Origin: an uncultured Alphaproteobacteria bacterium
GTDB lineage: Bacteria; Pseudomonadota; Alphaproteobacteria; Sneathiellales; Sneathiellaceae
Direction of reading: 5' to 3'
NCBI GenBank assembly: GCA_913062525.1
Contig: CAJXWA010000007.1
Span: 1 to 51,641 of the forward strand
DNA: 51,641 bases
In this document: piece by piece, positions 43,848-51,641 of the stretch
Layout of the letters: every line of letters begins with the position of its first letter
Position numbering within the stretch: position 1 is the stretch's first letter
Notes under the pieces: generated by a model
Databases searched by the model: none
What the model saw: only the letters and a program-made list of their open reading frames with translations
What the model was told of the DNA's origin: nothing
Program-made: the position numbers and the translations under genes

Positions 43848-43886
43848 AAAAAAAAGCTACGCTGAGATTTCAGCGTAGCTTTTTTT
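43848..43886. terminator. Bidirectional Rho-independent terminator
   Basis: A-run, GCTACGCTGA (43856-43865), loop GATT, TCAGCGTAGC (43870-43879), T-run to 43886. The 10-bp perfect stem is flanked by A- and T-runs, so it works for the SRPBCC gene on the plus strand and the aldehyde dehydrogenase gene on the minus strand. Confidence 0.96.
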
Positions 43887-43904
43887 AACTATTGTTGGTC
43901 AGGC

Positions 43905-45344
43905 TTATTCGTCGCCCCAACCACTAACGGCTTTAACTTCAAGGAAGTCTTCCAAGCCCCAAACACCACCTTCACGGCCGTTTCCAGATTGCTTGTAACC
44001 ACCAAATGGTGCGCCTGCTCCGCGAGCATTACCGTTCATTTCAACCATGCCAGAGCGCAAACGGCGCGCCATGCGATTGGCTTTCTTTGTGTCAGTTGTC
44101 TGAACGTAATTGGTCAAACCATAAACTGTATCGTTCGCAATTTTCAGAGCTTCCTCTTCCGTATCGAAAGGAATGATGGAGAGCACTGGGCCAAAGATCT
44201 CTTCACGAGCGATGGTCATTTCGTTATTCACATCAGCGAACACAGTTGGGCGAACGAAGTAACCTTTTTCAAGACCTTCTGGACGTCCTGGACCGCCTGC
44301 GAGCAACGTCGCACCTTCTTCAATGCCCTTTTCGATGAGCGCTTGAATTTTGTTAAATTGAAGCTCAGAGACAACAGGGCCGATATGACGACCTTCTTTT
44401 GAAGCCACATCAACAGAGGCGCTTTCAGCCGTTGCTGCTGCGATTTTGAGTGCTTCGTCATAAATTGGACGCTCAACAAGCATACGCGTTGGCGCATTAC
44501 AAGATTGACCGGAATTCATGAGAACTTGCATGACACCGCGTTTGACAGCTTTCTCATCTGCATCAGCGAAGATGACATTCGCTCCTTTACCACCAAGTTC
44601 CAACGCAACACGTTTAACTGTATCAGCTGCATTCTTAGAAATAGCAACGCCGGCGCGTGTTGATCCTGTGAAGGAAATCATGTCAACATCTTCATGACCT
44701 GAGAGTTGTGTTCCAACACCCATACCATCACCATTTACCAGGTTAAACACACCTGCTGGGAAGCCAGCCTCATGCACCATCTCAGCAAATAGCATTGAAG
44801 ACAGTGGTGCAATTTCAGATGGTTTCAATACAACAGTACAACCAACTGCCATTGCCGGAATAGCTTTCAGCGTAACTTGGTTCATCGGCCAGTTCCAAGG
44901 CGTAATCAGCCCGCAAACACCGATTGGCTCGCTCAGTATCCGGTCATTAGGCGCGTGTGAGCCTAACATCTTATCAAATTCGAACTTCTTAAAAGCCCTA
45001 ATGAAGTTGCGAATATGGAATGAGCCAGTACCCGATTGTGCGGTTTTTGACATAGAAATAGGAGCGCCCATTTCCTTTGAAATCGCTTCGCCCATTTCAG
45101 CCATGCGAGATTCATAAATATCAGCCAGTTTTTCGATTAGAGCCAGACGCTCTTCTCTTGGTGTTTCGCTCCAACTGATAAAGGCAGATCTTGCCGCTGC
45201 AACAGCCGCGTTTGTATCGGCTTCAGTACCAATAGAAATAACCGCACAGGTTTCTTCAGTAGAAGGATCAATGACGTTCATGTCATTTGATTGCGCTGGT
45301 GCAACCCATTCGCCATTGATGTAAAAATTGCGTTTGTCTAACAC
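43905..45344 (-). CDS. NAD(P)+-dependent aldehyde dehydrogenase
   Basis: 479 residues in the cytoplasm, oxidising an aldehyde to the acid. Catalytic Cys in NSGQSCNAPTRML, catalytic Glu in LELGGKGANV, and EEIFGPVLSIIPF and GAPFGGYKQSGNGREGG near the end are standard. The GTG at 45344 is preferred over the GTG at 45371 because GGGAGA lies seven bases before it. Substrate is open; the sequence falls in the broad class including succinate-semialdehyde-like and betaine-aldehyde-like enzymes. A strong inverted repeat lies 44 bp upstream. Confidence 0.9.
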   Translation of the reverse strand: MLDKRNFYINGEWVAPAQSNDMNVIDPSTEETCAVISIGTEADTNAAVAAARSAFISWSETPREERLALIEKLADIYESRMAEMGEAISKEMGAPISMSKTAQSGTGSFHIRNFIRAFKKFEFDKMLGSHAPNDRILSEPIGVCGLITPWNWPMNQVTLKAIPAMAVGCTVVLKPSEIAPLSSMLFAEMVHEAGFPAGVFNLVNGDGMGVGTQLSGHEDVDMISFTGSTRAGVAISKNAADTVKRVALELGGKGANVIFADADEKAVKRGVMQVLMNSGQSCNAPTRMLVERPIYDEALKIAAATAESASVDVASKEGRHIGPVVSELQFNKIQALIEKGIEEGATLLAGGPGRPEGLEKGYFVRPTVFADVNNEMTIAREEIFGPVLSIIPFDTEEEALKIANDTVYGLTNYVQTTDTKKANRMARRLRSGMVEMNGNARGAGAPFGGYKQSGNGREGGVWGLEDFLEVKAVSGWGDE

Positions 45345-45722
45345 GATGTTTCTCCCGTTTTTTTTAAGCACACATGATGTCCTATAGTCGCGTGATTGGG
45401 GGTATTGGAAAAATCACGCGAATGGCCCATGTCATTTAGAATTCTGCCAGCATTTTTGAACGCCAGTTCAATCTACCATACCTTTGCCTGTATGCGGCGC
45501 GTTGTGCAAGGCAAAATTATGAGAATAAAACGAATTTGGACGATCAAAGTAATCAAATCTCAAATTATGGATTACTAAGTTAGTTTTCTTTTAAAATTCA
45601 TCCTCCAGAAAGAAAATCTAGGTTCCAAAGTTCAGTATATTAATTTTATCAAATGTAATTATTTGTAAATGAATAAGCCATAGGCTCCTTGGTTCATACT
45701 TCCGATCTTCAAGGAGAGAACA
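45345..45722. other. 378-bp divergent region between aldehyde dehydrogenase and globin operon
   Basis: No gene seen. It holds the 10-bp inverted repeat at 45388-45421 near the dehydrogenase and an A+T-rich stretch with CAAAT-N6-ATTTG (45650-45665) about 60 bp before the globin gene. Promoters of both transcripts should lie here. Confidence 0.4.
45388..45421. promoter_or_regulatory. 10-bp inverted repeat upstream of aldehyde dehydrogenase
   Basis: TCGCGTGATT (45388-45397), 14-base spacer, AATCACGCGA (45412-45421), a perfect match over ten bases. It is 44 bp upstream of the dehydrogenase start, where an operator or a 5'-leader hairpin would be. No T-run follows it. Confidence 0.5.
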
Positions 45723-46091
45723 ATGTCAGGCTCATTATTTGACCAAATTGGCGGCCAACCAGCAGTCGACGCAGCAGTAGATATTTTTTACCGTAAAGTT
45801 CTTACCGACAGCAGTATTTCAGATTTTTTCGAGGATACAGACATGGATGCCCAGCGAGACAAGCAAAAATCATTTTTAACAATGGTCATGGGCGGTCCAA
45901 ATAATTACTCAGGCCAAGATTTGCGAACCGCCCATGCACCGCTTGTTGAAAAAGGGTTGAATGAAAGCCACTTTATGGCTGTCGCAGGCCATCTCAACGC
46001 AACGCTTAAAGAACTAAACGTCCCTACAAATTTGATTGAAGAAATTATGAACATTGCAGGAGGAACCGCCGATGATGTTCTCAACCGGTAA
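45723..46091 (+). CDS. Group I truncated haemoglobin
   Basis: 122 residues, the size of trHbN. Tyr23 (IFYRKVLTD) at position B10 and proximal His83 (NESHFMAVAGHL) fit the haem pocket; GGPNNYSG is the CD/E-region marker. Such globins oxidise NO to nitrate when a reductase supplies electrons. A very good AAGGAGAG lies ahead of the start. It opens an operon with a 2Fe-2S/FAD reductase and a second globin, so it is probably the first part of an NO-detoxifying or oxygen-handling module. Confidence 0.93.
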   Translation: MSGSLFDQIGGQPAVDAAVDIFYRKVLTDSSISDFFEDTDMDAQRDKQKSFLTMVMGGPNNYSGQDLRTAHAPLVEKGLNESHFMAVAGHLNATLKELNVPTNLIEEIMNIAGGTADDVLNR

Positions 46092-46110
46092 ATTCACTGG
46101 TCCAATTTAA

Positions 46111-47148
46111 ATGAAAATTACTTATAAAAATTCACAATACTCGGCGCTTACCGGTGAAACCGTTCTAGACACCTTACTTAGACATGAGGTTGCAGTTCCC
46201 TATTCTTGCAAGGCCGGTGTTTGCAACGTTTGCGTTATGGTAGGAGATCATCAAGAACACTCTATCTCCGCGACAAATGGCCTGAAAAATACGCTGGTTC
46301 GCCAAGGATATTTCAGAGCCTGTCAGTCAATAACAAGTCAAGACATCAAGCTTCAAGACACAGAAAATGTAAGTCTCTTTTCACCAGCCTCCGTTATGGA
46401 GAAAGATTTTCTAGCGCCGGATGTCTGTCGAATACGCGTTAGGCCTGCTACAGATCTATTCTATCATGCAGGTCAATATTTAAATATCCGCATGCCCAAC
46501 GGCGAGATCCGCAGTTACTCTCTCGCCAGCCTACCCACACAAGATGAATATTTGGAATTTCATATCCGAAAGATGGAAAACGGTATTGTCAGTAGCTGGC
46601 TTTTTGACGACCTCGACGTTGGCCAAAAGCTGGATATCCAAGGACCGTTTGGAGACTGCTTTTATCTGCCAGAAAATGAAAATGGCGACATCCTAATGAT
46701 AGGTACCGGAACGGGGCTCGCTCCGTTAGTTGGCATTTTGCGGGACGCCATAAGTTCCGGCCATAACGGTCGAATTCAGATTTATCACGGTGGACGTACT
46801 GAGCCCGATTTATACATGCATAAACCGCTGCTTGAACTTTCAAACACATTCAAAAATTTTCAGTATTTCCCGTGTTTGTCCAAACCGTCAGCTCCCCTTG
46901 AAGATACCATGTTTAGCTCTTTGGCATCGGATTTGGCATTCTTCAACAATGAAAATTTGAAAGGCTCACTCGTATATCTTTGTGGATCCCCTCAGATGGT
47001 TAAAACCGCAAGACGGAAAGCATATTTGTTAGGTGCTGACATGAAACAAATATACGTCGATCCATTTATAACAAAGAACCTACGTGGAGGTGAGCTTGAA
47101 ACGAGCCTTCCCGCCAGCATCGGGAATGATCGCCGAAACAGACTGTAA
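46111..47148 (+). CDS. 2Fe-2S ferredoxin-FAD-NAD(P)H oxidoreductase
   Basis: 345 residues. An N-terminal plant-type ferredoxin domain has Cys33, Cys38, Cys41 and Cys71 for a 2Fe-2S cluster; the FAD domain has RSYSLAS (about 137-143), and the nucleotide domain has IGTGTGLAPLVG (about 196-207) and CGSPQMV. This is the reductase layout of oxygenase systems such as naphthalene or benzoate dioxygenase reductase. No oxygenase is present; the flanking globins are the obvious electron acceptors. The spacing is 19 bp after the truncated globin and 55 bp before the next globin. Confidence 0.9.
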   Translation: MKITYKNSQYSALTGETVLDTLLRHEVAVPYSCKAGVCNVCVMVGDHQEHSISATNGLKNTLVRQGYFRACQSITSQDIKLQDTENVSLFSPASVMEKDFLAPDVCRIRVRPATDLFYHAGQYLNIRMPNGEIRSYSLASLPTQDEYLEFHIRKMENGIVSSWLFDDLDVGQKLDIQGPFGDCFYLPENENGDILMIGTGTGLAPLVGILRDAISSGHNGRIQIYHGGRTEPDLYMHKPLLELSNTFKNFQYFPCLSKPSAPLEDTMFSSLASDLAFFNNENLKGSLVYLCGSPQMVKTARRKAYLLGADMKQIYVDPFITKNLRGGELETSLPASIGNDRRNRL

Positions 47149-47203
47149 ACTCACGCTTATAAAATCTCACTTAACGTCATCAATTGATGAGATAGGAAAA
47201 TCA

Positions 47204-47692
47204 ATGACCCCCCATGAAATTCAACTCGTGCAAAATAGTTTCAAATCAGTCGCCGCCATAAGCGAGAAAGCTGCGGAGCTATTTTACGGTCGACTATTTG
47301 AGTTAGATCCCTCCCTGAAAAGATTATTTAAAGGCAATATGAAAGATCAGGGTAAAAAATTGATGGCGACCATCGGTGTCGCTGTCTCCAGCCTGACTAA
47401 TCTTGAGAGGATTGTCCCGACAGTTCAAAAACTTGGAGCAAGTCACAAAAAATATGGCGTGGAGGACAAAGACTATGACACTGTGGCTGAAGCCCTTTTA
47501 TGGACACTTGGTAAAGGGTTAGGCCCAGCTTTCACCCCAGAGGTAAAAGCTGCCTGGACTGAAACCTACACGATATTGGCGACAGTGATGAAAGACTCCG
47601 CTCATCAAGAAGATTTTAGAGACATTGCTAAAGGCTTTTTGGCGCAAGCGTTTCAACGACTGCCAGAGTTTGAAAGACAGGCACAACAATAG
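47204..47692 (+). CDS. Single-domain globin, flavohaemoglobin-type
   Basis: 162-residue three-over-three globin like the haem domain of flavohaemoglobin. Tyr28 (LFYGRLFELDP) is B10, Gln49 (KDQGKKL) is the likely E7 residue, and proximal His81 lies in SHKKYGV. The ATG at 47204 has AGGA seven bases upstream; an in-frame start at 47084 would overlap the reductase gene by 65 bp with no good support. The FAD/NAD module of a true flavohaemoglobin is missing, while a reductase is encoded directly upstream. Confidence 0.92.
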   Translation: MTPHEIQLVQNSFKSVAAISEKAAELFYGRLFELDPSLKRLFKGNMKDQGKKLMATIGVAVSSLTNLERIVPTVQKLGASHKKYGVEDKDYDTVAEALLWTLGKGLGPAFTPEVKAAWTETYTILATVMKDSAHQEDFRDIAKGFLAQAFQRLPEFERQAQQ

Positions 47693-47821
47693 TTTGGGTG
47701 CTCTCAATCAGGACATTCGCATCATATTAAAAAGGCTCGCCATTCAATAGCTTGAGTGAAAAAAACTTTCGTCTAGAATGCGCAAATTACATGAGCTCTA
47801 TTTTGAAGATCGAATATTTCT

Positions 47822-48556
47822 ATGACTAAAACCCAATTGGGCTACGCATGGCGTCCTGATATCTTTTTGTATTGCTATCTAACGGCAGCAGCACTTGCTT
47901 TAAGTCTTATATGGACACCGACCAGTGACATATGGGTCCGCGTTGATGAAATGGCTTTCTACCTGTTTAATGGATCATTAAACGCTGATCCATTTTGGGC
48001 AAAATTATGGGGTTACTTAAACGTTCATGAAGCCAATTATGGAGCCGGTGCATTTATGGTACTCATTCTAGGCTGGTACTTTCTTTTCACTAAAGACGAA
48101 ATACTCATTAAACGTCTTTCTGCTGTAACTGCCGTTGTTTTAATGGTTGGCCTAGGAGTAGTTGTTGCTAAAACTGGCTTTCGCGACTTCGAACGCTATA
48201 GTCCATCGCTAACCCTTACCCCCTTTCTTGATCTAAACGTTTTAGTTGATGGCATTCGGGCAAAAACCCAGTCCCGCAGCTCGTTTCCAGGGGATCATGG
48301 GGTTACCACTATTATATATTCGACATTGGTTATTCTTCTGCTCAAAAGCCGATCACTTGTCGTTCTTGCGACCCTCTTTGCGCTTGCGAACAATCTGCCT
48401 AGACTGTTCGGAGGCGCACATTGGTTGAGTGATGTTATTGTGGGCGGCGGTGCTATTTCGCTCGCAGTGGTTCCATTCGCTCTTGGAACCCCATTTCTTA
48501 AATTCATAGAAATGTTTGCCGAACCTATTCTCCAAAGAATTAAGGCTCGGCTTTAA
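47822..48556 (+). CDS. PAP2-family membrane phosphatase
   Basis: 244 residues with six hydrophobic helices. Catalytic residues of the acid phosphatase/PAP2 family are seen: a basic stretch KTQSRS (148-153), SFPGDHG (154-160; His159) and PRLFGGAHWLSD (Arg194, His200, Asp204). Lipid phosphate or undecaprenyl-diphosphate dephosphorylation is likely. It follows the globin gene by 129 bp and probably has its own promoter. Confidence 0.88.
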   Translation: MTKTQLGYAWRPDIFLYCYLTAAALALSLIWTPTSDIWVRVDEMAFYLFNGSLNADPFWAKLWGYLNVHEANYGAGAFMVLILGWYFLFTKDEILIKRLSAVTAVVLMVGLGVVVAKTGFRDFERYSPSLTLTPFLDLNVLVDGIRAKTQSRSSFPGDHGVTTIIYSTLVILLLKSRSLVVLATLFALANNLPRLFGGAHWLSDVIVGGGAISLAVVPFALGTPFLKFIEMFAEPILQRIKARL

Positions 48557-48568
48557 CTAGAGCTGCCA

Positions 48569-49348
48569 CTAATTAAACCCTAATAGACGAGCCTGCTTTT
48601 CCACTAACTCGGCGAGCGTACCGTCAGCTTTCATATCTACGATCGTAGAATTTACCTTCGAGACGATTGCTCGGCATTCTGTTTTCCTGGAAAATGCCAT
48701 GTGTATGTTATTAATGGTGATCGGCGGCCCGTTTTGACTAATGGTTCCCGACACATTGTATTTGTTGATAAGATTCAGTGCTAACGATCGTGGGAGCACC
48801 ATGTAATCAGCCCGATTTTTAACCAACATCTGAATGATTTTTTCTGTGCCATTCACCCTATGGATATTAAGGTTCTTCTCGCTAAATGAATCAAAGTCAG
48901 TACCGAAACTTGCACCTCTAGACGCAACGCCGCGATAGTCAATAAGATCTTCGAGTTGAGTATACTCTAGTGCGCTATTCCGTCGCTTATAAACATGAAC
49001 GGTTGTGGTATAAAATGGTTCTGAATAAGTGAACTTTCCAGCTCGTTCGTCATTAAAGTAAAGTGCAGCCATTGCATCGATATCGCCTCTTTCGACCATA
49101 GCCAATTGCCGAAGCCATGGGATTTCCCGGATATATTCGACGGAAATTCCAAGGCGCTGGAACATTTCTTTTTGCACAGCTAAAGCTATACCAAAACCGT
49201 GTTTATCCCCGTCATCATAGGCGATTGGGAACCAATTATCAGTATAAGCAATCCGAATTTTTTCGCAGACTGCTTTACTTTCTCCAACAAAAAAGGAGGA
49301 GAAAACTAAGACAGCTAACGATAAAATTTTTACAAAATTTTTCAACAA
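48569..49348 (-). CDS. Periplasmic solute-binding protein, amino-acid type (family 3)
   Basis: 259 residues with a signal peptide (about 1-24, ending SKA) and a type II periplasmic-binding fold (IRIAYTDNWFPIAYDDGDKHGFGIALA, RGDIDAMAALYFNDERAGKFTYSEPFY). No permease or ATPase gene is adjacent, so it is an orphan, perhaps serving a remote transporter or a sensor. The start is a TTG at 49348 (or the next TTG); no Shine-Dalgarno is clear. Cys28 and Cys225 may form a disulfide. Confidence 0.85.
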   Translation of the reverse strand: MLKNFVKILSLAVLVFSSFFVGESKAVCEKIRIAYTDNWFPIAYDDGDKHGFGIALAVQKEMFQRLGISVEYIREIPWLRQLAMVERGDIDAMAALYFNDERAGKFTYSEPFYTTTVHVYKRRNSALEYTQLEDLIDYRGVASRGASFGTDFDSFSEKNLNIHRVNGTEKIIQMLVKNRADYMVLPRSLALNLINKYNVSGTISQNGPPITINNIHMAFSRKTECRAIVSKVNSTIVDMKADGTLAELVEKQARLLGFN

Positions 49349-49468
49349 ATACTCAATTCGATTAAATAGAGTGCCGATGATATCTGCCGCAACAAGTCAC
49401 CGCGGATATCATCAATTTGGAGCAAAAATTTCAGAATCAAATAAAAGTCAGATTAAATTTTGGAATTT

Positions 49469-50143
49469 TTATTCGAACCCCGAGTATCGAACAACATTCT
49501 CGATTGCTTCTCTCTCACTTACTAATGTGTTCTCAATGGCAGTTGTATCTTCATATCCAAGCGCCAAACCAGACACCAGCACTTGATCTTCTGGGATGTT
49601 CAAGTGACGGAAAATGGGTTCTTGAAATGAAATCCATGCAGCTTGGGGGCACGTATGTAACCCTTCAGCCCGAGCCGCTAACATAATTGTTTGCATGTAG
49701 AGACCCGTATCAAACCAACTACCACGCCCTAGATAGGCATCCGTCGTCACGAAAATTCCCACTGGTGCGTCAAAAAAGGAAAAATTACGCTTGGCCTGAC
49801 GGGTACCGCCTTCTCTGTCCCCCTTTTCAATTCCAAGCAATCCGTATAATCCCCACCCAACACCACGGCGACGGTCTCTGTGCTTATCTTTCCAAACTTT
49901 AGGGTAATAATCGTAATCTTCGTAACTTGCGGCTTTCCCCTGATCAAATAGATTAGAAACATCACTTACGATGGCATTTCTGACATCACCAGTGCAAATA
50001 TATGTATTCCAAGGCTGTGTATTCGTACCACTGGGTGAACGCTGCGCCATGTCCAAAATTCGCTCAATCTGGGGTTTTGTAACAGCTTCATCTGTAAAAG
50101 CCCGCACTGATCTGCGAGAGCGGATTGCTTCTTCTATTTTCAT
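49469..50143 (-). CDS. Nitroreductase family flavoprotein
   Basis: 224-residue FMN enzyme of the nitroreductase fold. IRSRRSVRAF (about 7-16) and PSGTNTQPW (about 37-45) bind FMN, and LALGYED is near the end. It reduces nitro or quinone-type compounds with NAD(P)H. It is divergent from a nitronate monooxygenase across 177 bp, which fits handling of nitro compounds. Confidence 0.92.
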   Translation of the reverse strand: MKIEEAIRSRRSVRAFTDEAVTKPQIERILDMAQRSPSGTNTQPWNTYICTGDVRNAIVSDVSNLFDQGKAASYEDYDYYPKVWKDKHRDRRRGVGWGLYGLLGIEKGDREGGTRQAKRNFSFFDAPVGIFVTTDAYLGRGSWFDTGLYMQTIMLAARAEGLHTCPQAAWISFQEPIFRHLNIPEDQVLVSGLALGYEDTTAIENTLVSEREAIENVVRYSGFE

Positions 50144-50320
50144 TTTTGTACCCTTAAGTTCGGTGTTTTTTCAACAATTATGGCGACTAATAGGCCCCGC
50201 GTAAAGTTTTTGACTGACGTTTCTGCAACCATATTTCTTTTTTTCAAATTATGCTTATACTTATTTCAGAAAATTGTTCCGATAACAGAAAAATATGACG
50301 GAATATGCACGGAGCTCAAA

Positions 50321-51439
50321 ATGAAAAATAAACTTTGTGAAATGTTTGGTATCGATGTTCCTATCTTTGCCTTTTCTCATTGCAGAGATGTTGTCGTCGA
50401 AGTCTCAAAAGCAGGCGGAATGGGGGTCCTTGGAATGGCCCGCATGGATCCGGCCCGAGTTGAAGAAGAATTAAATTGGATCGACGCCCATATAGATGGC
50501 AAACCATATGGTATCGATGTTTTAATGTCAGGAAACGTCGAAGACTCTGGCGATTTAAAATTTGAGCCGGAAAAACTCATCCCCAAGGAACATGTTGATT
50601 TTGTTAAAAACATGCTGGATGAGGCCGGCATCCCTCCTCTGCCTGCAGATGAAGAAGCCGAAATCATGCGCGATATTGTTAAGGGAATGAATTTCATCCC
50701 GCGTGAGAGCCTCGCAATGATTGAAACGGCCATGAGCCACCCCATCAAACTGATTGTAAATGCGCTTGGCACTCCGCCAGCAGAGTTAATCGCAAAAGCT
50801 CATTCAAAAGATATAAAAATAGCCGCGCTGGCAGGTAAACCAAAGCACGCGCTTAAGCACAAAGAAGCTGGCTGCGATTTTGTTATTGCAGTTGGCACCG
50901 AAGCGGGTGGGCATACAGGAGATGTCTCCTCCATGGTTCTTTGGCCGCAAATTGCTGACGCGGTCTCGCCAATGCCGGTGCTTGGCGGCGGCGGCGTTGG
51001 GCGCGGCAAACAAATGGCAGCAGCCATGGTTCTGGGCTGTGAAGGAGTATGGTGCGGATCTGTCTGGCTTAAAACAGTTCAAAGCGAAGTCCCTCCAGAA
51101 ATAAAACAAAAAATGTTCGAAGCAGAAGCAAGCGATGCCATTCTAACACGCAGCGTCACAGGGAAGCCGTGCCGAACATTACGCAATAAATTCAGTGAGG
51201 CATGGGATGAACCCGGCGCACCTGACATATTGCCTGCCCCCAAACAAAATTACCTATGGTGGCAACAGGGACGCACAAGGGTTGAAAGGGTTAGAGCGAA
51301 GGACTACTTAACGTATCCAGTCGGACAAATAGTCGGTGACATGACTGAAGAGATTAGCGTTAAAGAAGTTGTTTATGAATTCATAAATGAGTTGCTCGAG
51401 GCTCAGGAGAAACTTAAGACTCAACTGGGCAGTGAATAA
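50321..51439 (+). CDS. Nitronate monooxygenase family protein
   Basis: 372-residue FMN-dependent TIM-barrel enzyme that oxidises alkyl nitronates, or a related class. GTEAGGHTGDVSSM holds the catalytic His; GGGVGRGKQMAAAMVLGC binds FMN phosphate. The start at 50321 has GGAG six bases upstream, and the longer frame (50180) adds a non-homologous hydrophobic stretch. The middle 130-170 region is longer than in the short class. The next gene, 32 bp on, is a thiolase, so the enzyme may also act within a CoA-linked pathway. Confidence 0.88.
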   Translation: MKNKLCEMFGIDVPIFAFSHCRDVVVEVSKAGGMGVLGMARMDPARVEEELNWIDAHIDGKPYGIDVLMSGNVEDSGDLKFEPEKLIPKEHVDFVKNMLDEAGIPPLPADEEAEIMRDIVKGMNFIPRESLAMIETAMSHPIKLIVNALGTPPAELIAKAHSKDIKIAALAGKPKHALKHKEAGCDFVIAVGTEAGGHTGDVSSMVLWPQIADAVSPMPVLGGGGVGRGKQMAAAMVLGCEGVWCGSVWLKTVQSEVPPEIKQKMFEAEASDAILTRSVTGKPCRTLRNKFSEAWDEPGAPDILPAPKQNYLWWQQGRTRVERVRAKDYLTYPVGQIVGDMTEEISVKEVVYEFINELLEAQEKLKTQLGSE

Positions 51440-51471
51440 TAATAAGTAATATAGACTAAAAGGAATATGTA

Positions 51472-51641
51472 ATGGATGCACAGATTGTTGGTTGGGGACA
51501 CACCCCGTTCGGGCGTCTTAAAGAGAAGACACTTGAAGACCTAATACTTGAAGTAGCAAACGAAGCTATTGAACACGCTGGCATTACACCCGCTGATATT
51601 GATAGCATTTGGCTTGGGAACTTTAATTCTGGAATGGTTCC
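51472..51641 (+). CDS. Thiolase-family protein, N-terminal part (cut by window edge)
   Basis: The first 56 complete codons (MDAQIVGWGHTPFGRL, then ADIDSIWLGNFNSG) match the thiolase N-terminus, probably of the SCP2/acetyl-CoA acetyltransferase-like class. AAAAGGAA before the ATG supports the start. The active-site Cys would lie beyond the edge, so activity cannot be judged. It is probably cotranscribed with the nitronate monooxygenase family gene. Confidence 0.82.
   Translation, partial: MDAQIVGWGHTPFGRLKEKTLEDLILEVANEAIEHAGITPADIDSIWLGNFNSGMV

Noticed and set aside
47084-47203. 40-residue N-terminal extension of the single-domain globin
   Set aside because: It overlaps the reductase gene and lacks globin homology; the ATG at 47204 has AGGA in place.
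50180-50320. 47-residue hydrophobic N-terminal extension of the nitronate monooxygenase family protein
   Set aside because: The barrel begins at KLCEMFGIDVPIF right after the ATG at 50321, which has GGAG upstream.
1-51641. tRNA, rRNA, CRISPR, transposase or integrase genes
   Set aside because: Both strands of the gaps were inspected by eye and none was recognised; small tRNAs would still merit a software scan.

Overview
The window reads as a chromosomal segment of a free-living, aerobic to microaerobic, probably marine alphaproteobacterium. The base composition looks moderate and even throughout. Pointers are the cbb3 oxidase/HemN/FnrN-type regulator block, the proteobacterial sortase with its dedicated VIT-VWA target, a deoxyhypusine-synthase-like polyamine gene, the fused indolepyruvate ferredoxin oxidoreductase with a divergent Lrp regulator, and histidine kinases of the PleC/DivJ/PdhS flavour. 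I cannot assign a genus. I see no rRNA, tRNA, CRISPR array, insertion sequence or phage block. Genes are densely packed and mostly intact; only the two edge genes (ccoN and a thiolase) are cut by the window.

Left part (1-16 kb): the 5' end of ccoN behind an FNR-type box, hemN and an FNR-type regulator; two tandem AidB-like acyl-CoA dehydrogenases divergent from a LysR regulator with a three-half-site operator candidate; gloC; a membrane class III nucleotide cyclase; the 1160-residue indolepyruvate ferredoxin oxidoreductase divergent from an Lrp/AsnC regulator, with 30-bp-phased repeats between them; an M15-type peptidase; a DUF3108 protein; and uppP.

Middle part (16-34 kb): a proteobacterial sortase and its target; a polyamine operon (ODC-type decarboxylase, DHS-family aminobutyl transferase, agmatinase-type ureohydrolase); a PAS histidine kinase; an ABM monooxygenase plus a crotonase-fold protein; a TRIC-type channel; a tungstate ABC transporter; a DUF1499 protein; a cobalamin riboswitch driving a solitary CbiM-type transporter with a clear terminator; an MFS carrier; and a GAF-PAS histidine kinase.

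Right part (34-51.6 kb): an iron-type alcohol dehydrogenase and a DDAH-type hydrolase; a Baeyer-Villiger monooxygenase, esterase and SDR operon that could process a ketone through an ester; a YaiI/DUF188 protein; a two-gene saccharopine pathway; a TetR regulator and an SRPBCC gene sharing the same operator, each placed exactly in the promoter spacer; an aldehyde dehydrogenase; a truncated globin, 2Fe-2S/FAD reductase and single-domain globin operon that looks like a split flavohaemoglobin; a PAP2 phosphatase; a solute-binding protein; a nitroreductase divergent from a nitronate monooxygenase; and the start of a thiolase.

The strongest points for follow-up are the split-globin operon, the paired TetR promoters (with an apparently leaderless tetR), the sortase target with a GPQTAT sorting signal, and the polyamine operon with a DHS-family enzyme.
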